Shown: piece after piece, positions 38,344-42,375 of the stretch
How positions within the stretch are numbered: the stretch's first letter is position 1
Layout of the letters: the number at the start of each line of letters is the position of its first letter
From: Micromonospora yasonensis
Lineage (GTDB): Bacteria > Actinomycetota > Actinomycetes > Mycobacteriales > Micromonosporaceae
Length of the DNA stretch: 42,375 nt
Reading direction: 5' to 3'
Assembly (NCBI RefSeq): GCF_026013475.1
Contig: NZ_JAPDPH010000042.1
Span: 1 to 42,375 of the forward strand
Program-made: the position numbers and the translations under genes
The notes under the pieces: generated by a model
Told to the model about the DNA's origin: nothing
Seen by the model: only the letters and a program-made list of their open reading frames with translations
Database searches by the model: none

Positions 38344-39959
38344 CCAGCGCACCCCTGCCCCGTCCGACCGGCCCGCACCCGTACGCGGCCCCGCCGCCGG
38401 TCGCCCGTCCCGCACCGCAGCCGTCCGACTGGGAACGGCGCTGGCCGGGCGCGACCGGGGCGGCCCGACCGGTGGTGCTCGGCGCGGTGGCGGTGGCCGC
38501 CGCGGTGGGCGCCTCGGTGGTGCCGCTGGACCGGCCGGGCCTGGGTTGGTTGGTCGCGGCGGTCGCGGGGGCCGCCGCGCTCGGCACGGCCGCCGTCGCC
38601 CGGCCCCGGCCCGCACCGCCCGCCCCGGCGGCCGGGGCGCCGCAGGTCGGCGTACCCGGAAAGGCCGGGACCACCGAGGTCGCCCGTCCCGACGCCACGG
38701 GGGCGCCGGGTCGGGCGGCCCGGCTGGTCTGGGCGGTCGCGACCGTCGCCCTGGTCGGGGTCGGCACGGTACGTGCCGCCAGCTGGCTCTTCGCGCTCTG
38801 CCTGCTCGCCGCCATCGGCACCGCCTCGCTCGCGGTGGCCGGCGGGCGTACGCCACTGGGCCTGCTCACGGCCGGTCTGCTGCCGCCGGTGGCCACCCTG
38901 CGCGCGCTGCCCTGGGCAGCCCGGGGACTGCCCCGGCCCCGGCCGGACGGGCCGAGCCTGGGGCGGACGCTGGTCAGCGTGGTGGTCACCGTCGCGCTGC
39001 TGCTCCTGTTCGGGCTGCTCTTCGCCTCGGCCGACGCGGTCTTCGCCGACCTGGTGGCCGGGGCGCTGCCCGACGGCTCCACGCCGGGCGCGCTCGGCTG
39101 GCTGGTCCGGCTGCTGCTGGTCGGGGCGGTGCTGCTCGGCGGGGCGTACCTGGTGACCGCGCCGCCCGACCTGGAGCTGCGGGCCGGATCGGCCCGGGTG
39201 GTCCGGCGGCTGGAGTGGGTGCTGCCGCTGGCCCTGCTCGACGCGCTCTTCGCCGCGTTCGTGCTGGTGCAGCTCACCGTGCTGTTCGGCGGCTCCGGGC
39301 ACGTGCTGAGCACGGCCGGCCTGACCTACGCCGAGTACGCCCGGGGCGGCTTCTGGCAGCTTCTCGCGGTCTCCGCGTTGACCCTGCTGGTGATCGCCGG
39401 CGCGGTGCGCTGGGCGCCCCGGCGCACCCGGGCGGACCGGGTGCTGATCCGGCTGCTGATCGGCGGGCTGACCGGGCTCAGCCTGGTGATCGTGGCCTCG
39501 GCCCTGTACCGGATGCAGGTCTACACCGACGCGTACGGGGCGACCCGACTGCGCCTGGTGGTGGCGACCGTGGAGCTCTGGCTGGGGCTGCTGTTCGTGC
39601 TGGTCGGGGTGGTCACGGTCCGGCTCCGGGGTGCCTGGCTGCCGCGGCTGGTGCTGGGCGCCGGGGTGGTCGCCCTGCTGGGGCTCGCCGTGGTCAACCC
39701 GGATCGGCTGATCGCCGAGCGCAACGTCGACCGGTGGCAGCGGATCGACCGGCTGGACGTCGAGTATCTGTCCCGGCTCTCGGCCGACGCCGTACCGGCG
39801 CTGGACCGGCTGCCCGAGCCGCTGCGGTCCTGCGCGCTACGTGAGATCGCCGCGCAGCTGCCCGAGGACGGTTGGCGGGCTGCCAACGTGGGCCGAGCGC
39901 AGGCCCGGGCAGTGTTCGGGGCGGAGCGGGCGGCGGTCGCGGGGACCCCCTGCCCTTGA
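38340..39959 (+). CDS. DUF4153/DUF4173-like polytopic membrane protein
   Basis: The 539-residue protein begins at ATG 38340, overlapping the kinase stop by 4 bases. It has a proline-rich cytoplasmic start, roughly ten or eleven membrane segments, and a C-terminal soluble part of about 80 residues (IAERNVDRWQRIDRLDVEYLSRLS, in short NVDRW and DVEYLS) that is the hallmark of the DUF4153/4173 group. In that family the N-R-D and D-x-x-Y-L segment follows the last helix. Function unknown; its fixed position behind a two-component pair suggests that it is regulated by, or assists, the kinase. Confidence 0.75.
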   Translation: MTSAPLPRPTGPHPYAAPPPVARPAPQPSDWERRWPGATGAARPVVLGAVAVAAAVGASVVPLDRPGLGWLVAAVAGAAALGTAAVARPRPAPPAPAAGAPQVGVPGKAGTTEVARPDATGAPGRAARLVWAVATVALVGVGTVRAASWLFALCLLAAIGTASLAVAGGRTPLGLLTAGLLPPVATLRALPWAARGLPRPRPDGPSLGRTLVSVVVTVALLLLFGLLFASADAVFADLVAGALPDGSTPGALGWLVRLLLVGAVLLGGAYLVTAPPDLELRAGSARVVRRLEWVLPLALLDALFAAFVLVQLTVLFGGSGHVLSTAGLTYAEYARGGFWQLLAVSALTLLVIAGAVRWAPRRTRADRVLIRLLIGGLTGLSLVIVASALYRMQVYTDAYGATRLRLVVATVELWLGLLFVLVGVVTVRLRGAWLPRLVLGAGVVALLGLAVVNPDRLIAERNVDRWQRIDRLDVEYLSRLSADAVPALDRLPEPLRSCALREIAAQLPEDGWRAANVGRAQARAVFGAERAAVAGTPCP

Positions 39960-39983
39960 CATTCCCATTGATCAGGCCAGACT
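39956..39983 (+). promoter_or_regulatory. possible promoter for the symporter genes
   Basis: A perfect TTGACA (39956-39961) is followed after 16 bases by CAGACT (39978-39983), shortly before the ATG at 39991. It would give an almost leaderless transcript and lies at the end of the preceding gene. Confidence 0.35.
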
Positions 39984-39990
39984 GCCGGGG

Positions 39991-40437
39991 ATGGCCGGAG
40001 GCGAGGAGCAGGACGCCCCGGAGCGCCCCACCGCGGCCGCTCCGGTCCCGGTGCCGCGCGCTCCGGCACCGCCCCGGCGTACCCGGATCGTGCTGGCCGA
40101 GGCTGCCCGGCCGGGCAGCCGGGCGGACCGGACCCGCTCCGAGCTGGCCCAGCAGACCCGGGTCGGCGAGACCCTGGTCCAGGGGCTGGTCCGGGCTCAG
40201 CTCACCCTGGCGCTGCGGTTGAGCCTGCTGGTACTGATCGGGCTGGGCGGGCTGCCCTGGCTGTTCGCCATCGCGCCCTCGGTCGGGCGGGTCACCGTGC
40301 TCGGGATCAACCTGCCGTGGCTGCTGCTCGGGGTGGTCGCCTTCCCGTTCCTGATCCTGGTCGGCTGGGCGTACGTGCGGCTGGCGGAACGGAACGAGCA
40401 GGACTTCACCGACCTGGTCCAGCGGCCGGAGCGCTGA
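39991..40437 (+). CDS. sodium:solute symporter small subunit-like membrane protein
   Basis: The 148-residue protein has a 60-residue polar N-terminus with proline and arginine, then two membrane segments (about 68-94 and 102-126) and an end WAYVRLAERNEQDFTDLV. This is the layout of DUF485/'sodium/substrate symporter small subunit' proteins that are encoded next to acetate-type permeases. It probably assists the symporter whose gene begins one base later. The ATG at 39991 has a weak GGGG start region and a TTGACA 30 bases upstream. Confidence 0.7.
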   Translation: MAGGEEQDAPERPTAAAPVPVPRAPAPPRRTRIVLAEAARPGSRADRTRSELAQQTRVGETLVQGLVRAQLTLALRLSLLVLIGLGGLPWLFAIAPSVGRVTVLGINLPWLLLGVVAFPFLILVGWAYVRLAERNEQDFTDLVQRPER

Positions 40438-40438
40438 C

Positions 40439-42079
40439 GTGGGCAACGGCTACGTCGTCCCGGCGATCGTGGTGGTCACCCTGGTCACCGTCGGGATCGG
40501 CTTCTACGGGCTGCGGCTGGCCCGGACCACCTCCGACTTCCTGGTCGCCTCGCGGGCGATCAGCCCGACCTGGAACGCCGCCGCGATCGGCGGGGAGTAC
40601 CTGTCGGCGGCGAGCTTTCTGGGCGTGGCCGGACTGATCCTCAAGTACGGCGTGGACGTGCTCTGGTACCCGGTCGGCTTCGCCGCCGGCTACCTGGCCC
40701 TGCTGCTCTTCGTGGCCGCGCCGCTGCGCCGGTCCGGGGCGTTCACCCTGCCGGACTTCTGCGAGGTGCGGCTCGGCTCGCGATGGCTGCGCAAGCTGGC
40801 CACCGTCTTCGTGATCTTCATCGGCTGGCTCTATCTGGTGCCGCAGCTCCAGGGCGCGGGCCTGACCCTGGCCACGGTCGCCGGCTCGCCGTACCCGGTG
40901 GGGGCACTGCTGGTCGCGGTGGTGGTGACCGCGAACGTGGCGCTGGGCGGGATGCGGGCGATCACCTTCGTCCAGGCGTTCCAGTACTGGTTGAAGCTGA
41001 CCGCGCTCGCCGTACCCGCGATCTTCCTGGCGTTGCAGTGGCAGGCCGACGCCCGCCCGGCGGTGACCCCGCCCGACGGGCCGGCGTTCCGGACCGCGGT
41101 CACCGTCGTGGTCGAGCACCGCGCGACCCTCGCCTTCCCCGACGGCGACGTCCGGGAGGTACGCCCCGGCGACCGCCTGGACTTCGCGGCCGGCGACCCG
41201 GTGCCGGAGGTCTCCGGCACGGCCACCGACGCGGCCGACTGGCTGCTGCCGGACACCGCCGGGGACGACGACCGGGGACTCTTCGCGACGTACTCGCTGA
41301 TCCTGGCCACCTTCCTGGGCACCATGGGCCTGCCGCACGTCCTGGTGCGCTTCTACACCAACCCGGACGGCGCCGCGGCCCGCCGCACCACCCTGGTGGT
41401 GCTGGCCCTGGTCGGTGTCTTCTACCTGCTGCCCACCATCTATGGCGTGCTGGGCCGGATCTACACGCCGCAACTGCTGGTCACCGGGCAGACCGACGCG
41501 GTGGTGGTGCTGCTGCCCACGGCCGCGCTCGGCACCGGCACGGTGGCCCGGTTGCTCGCCGCGCTGGTCGCGGCCGGGGCCTTCGCGGCCTTCCTCTCCA
41601 CCTCGTCCGGCCTGCTCACCAGCGTCGCCGGGGTGATCTCCACCGACGTGCTCGGCCGCGGCTCGGTACGCGGCTTCCGGCTGGCCACGGTGATCGCCGG
41701 CGGGGTGCCGGCGGTGCTCGCGCTGAACGTCTCGGGCCTGGACGTCTCCCAGGTGGTGGGGCTGGCCTTCGCGGTGGCCGCGTCGAGCTTCTGCCCGCTG
41801 CTGGTGCTGGGCATCTGGTGGCGCGGGCTGACCGACCTCGGCGCCGCCGCCGGGGTGCTGGTCGGCGGCGGCGCCGCGGTCGGCGCGGTGCTGGTCACGG
41901 TGCTCGGGCCCCCGCTGAGCGGCTGGCCGGCCACGCTGACCACCCAGCCGGCCGCGTGGACGGTGCCGCTGGCGTTCACCGTGATGGTGGCGGTGTCGGT
42001 GGCCACCCGGCGCCGCCTGCCGGCCGACGTCGGGGTGACCATGCTCCGCCTGCACGCCCCGGAGACGCTGCGCCTGTAG
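40439..42079 (+). CDS. sodium:solute symporter (SSS family, acetate-type)
   Basis: The 546-residue protein has about 13 membrane helices and the SSS signature elements: SRAISPTWNAAAIGGEYLSAASFLGVAG (read as GGEYLSAASF), GWLYLVPQLQGAGLT, and the TM10 motif FAAFLSTSSGLLTSVAGVIS (short form STSSGLLTSV). The end matches the ActP/VC_2705 group, suited to acetate, pyruvate or similar monocarboxylates with Na+. Residues about 200-280 (DARPAVTPPDG to GDDDRGLF) are a soluble insertion between two helices, rich in aspartate and valine, larger than usual. GTG at 40439 follows the preceding stop by one base. Substrate not certain. Confidence 0.9.
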   Translation: MGNGYVVPAIVVVTLVTVGIGFYGLRLARTTSDFLVASRAISPTWNAAAIGGEYLSAASFLGVAGLILKYGVDVLWYPVGFAAGYLALLLFVAAPLRRSGAFTLPDFCEVRLGSRWLRKLATVFVIFIGWLYLVPQLQGAGLTLATVAGSPYPVGALLVAVVVTANVALGGMRAITFVQAFQYWLKLTALAVPAIFLALQWQADARPAVTPPDGPAFRTAVTVVVEHRATLAFPDGDVREVRPGDRLDFAAGDPVPEVSGTATDAADWLLPDTAGDDDRGLFATYSLILATFLGTMGLPHVLVRFYTNPDGAAARRTTLVVLALVGVFYLLPTIYGVLGRIYTPQLLVTGQTDAVVVLLPTAALGTGTVARLLAALVAAGAFAAFLSTSSGLLTSVAGVISTDVLGRGSVRGFRLATVIAGGVPAVLALNVSGLDVSQVVGLAFAVAASSFCPLLVLGIWWRGLTDLGAAAGVLVGGGAAVGAVLVTVLGPPLSGWPATLTTQPAAWTVPLAFTVMVAVSVATRRRLPADVGVTMLRLHAPETLRL

Positions 42080-42094
42080 CGCCCCCGAGGCCGC

Positions 42095-42375
42095 TCAGCA
42101 GGCGTCGGCGCCGACGCAGAGCCGGTCCGCCATCGGTTTCGCGAAACGGCGGGCGTCGGCCGCGGTGGCCTGGTGGTCGAGCCGGAGTTGGGCCACCAGA
42201 TCACCCTGGCGGACGAACAGCCAGCGGCTCGGGATCCCCTCGATCTCGCCGGCCACCAGGACCGAGTCCGCACCGCCCAGCCCCTCGGCCAGGATCGACA
42301 GCGAGTCGCCCGAACGGGCCGGTATGCAGCCGGTGGCGATCCGCCGGACCCGCTGCATCACCGTCTCGGCGTTGC
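42095..42375 (-). CDS. C-terminal part of an unrecognised protein (5' end outside window)
   Basis: On the leftward strand the frame is open from the window edge (NAETVMQRVRR) to a TGA at 42095-42097. It encodes 93 visible residues, ending in MADRLCVGADAC. The two late cysteines and IATGCIPARSGDS give a possible disulfide pair, as in secreted or membrane-tethered sensor-like domains with an all-beta fold; I cannot name the family. An in-frame GTG/ATG at 42361/42358 could start a short protein, but homologous-looking sequence continues past it. It converges on the symporter gene with 15 bases between. Confidence 0.5.
   Translation of the reverse strand, partial: NAETVMQRVRRIATGCIPARSGDSLSILAEGLGGADSVLVAGEIEGIPSRWLFVRQGDLVAQLRLDHQATAADARRFAKPMADRLCVGADAC

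Noticed and set aside
36892..38856. 654-codon leftward frame over the kinase genes
   Set aside because: Covers three confirmed rightward genes and reads as Arg/Pro-rich noise.
40406..42055. Long leftward open frame opposite the symporter
   Set aside because: Antisense shadow with His/Arg/Gly-rich composition and no recognisable domain; the symporter is clearly the real gene.
1..42375. CRISPR array, rRNA operon or insertion sequence
   Set aside because: No regularly spaced direct repeats with unique spacers, no rRNA sequence and no transposase were recognised.

Overview
The window is roughly 70-75% GC chromosomal DNA with strong third-position GC, many GTG starts, twin-arginine and lipobox export signals, a SoxR and an IdeR/DmdR-type iron box. 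All of this points to an actinobacterium. The gene families, codon style and a 54-bp perfect palindrome between convergent genes suggest Micromonosporaceae (Micromonospora/Salinispora type). That genus-level guess is inference. Gene order is mixed-strand, as in ordinary core/accessory chromosome. I see no phage, IS element, CRISPR array or rRNA operon.

Layout. 1-2.4 kb: end of an EcsC-like gene, a CPBP protease-like membrane protein and a flavohemoglobin behind an unusual inverted/direct repeat operator. 2.5-5.2 kb: a fusion of an XRE helix-turn-helix to an intact peptide deformylase, divergent from an iron-box controlled FhuF-type ferric-siderophore reductase. 5.2-10.2 kb: a GT-C-like membrane protein, two SAM methyltransferases, a PEBP protein, tRNA-Ser(UGA) and a P-loop kinase. 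10.3-13.3 kb: quinone oxidoreductase, SoxR and a split transketolase sharing a 22-bp palindromic operator. 13.4-17.6 kb: a dolichol-phosphate-mannose-synthase-like GT2, then an OmpR-type regulator, its kinase and a lipoprotein read as one leftward unit with the same 27-bp element in front of the regulator and the lipoprotein. 17.8-24.9 kb: a Tat-exported DUF1906/FG-GAP protein, thiolase, a PH-like membrane protein, rhomboid protease, cyclophilin, an unrecognised basic protein and CorA. 25.0-27.5 kb: a candidate C-loop RNA (6C-like), an aminotransferase, a CBS protein and a Nudix hydrolase.

27.7-30.2 kb holds the most interesting metabolic module: three overlapping genes for a CTP-type nucleotidyltransferase, an sn-glycerol-1-phosphate dehydrogenase homologue and a CDP-alcohol phosphotransferase. 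Together they could make an activated (possibly sn-1 glycerol) head group and attach it to an acceptor as a phosphodiester. A GT4 glycosyltransferase, a Fpg/Nei-type glycosylase and an undecaprenyl-phosphate sugar transferase follow.

34.3-42.4 kb is signalling and transport: a LytS/LytTR two-component pair, a cluster of five DnaA-box-like 9-mers, a second OmpR-type pair translationally coupled to a DUF4153/4173-like membrane protein, and a two-subunit sodium:solute (acetate-type) symporter. The final gene runs off the window end.
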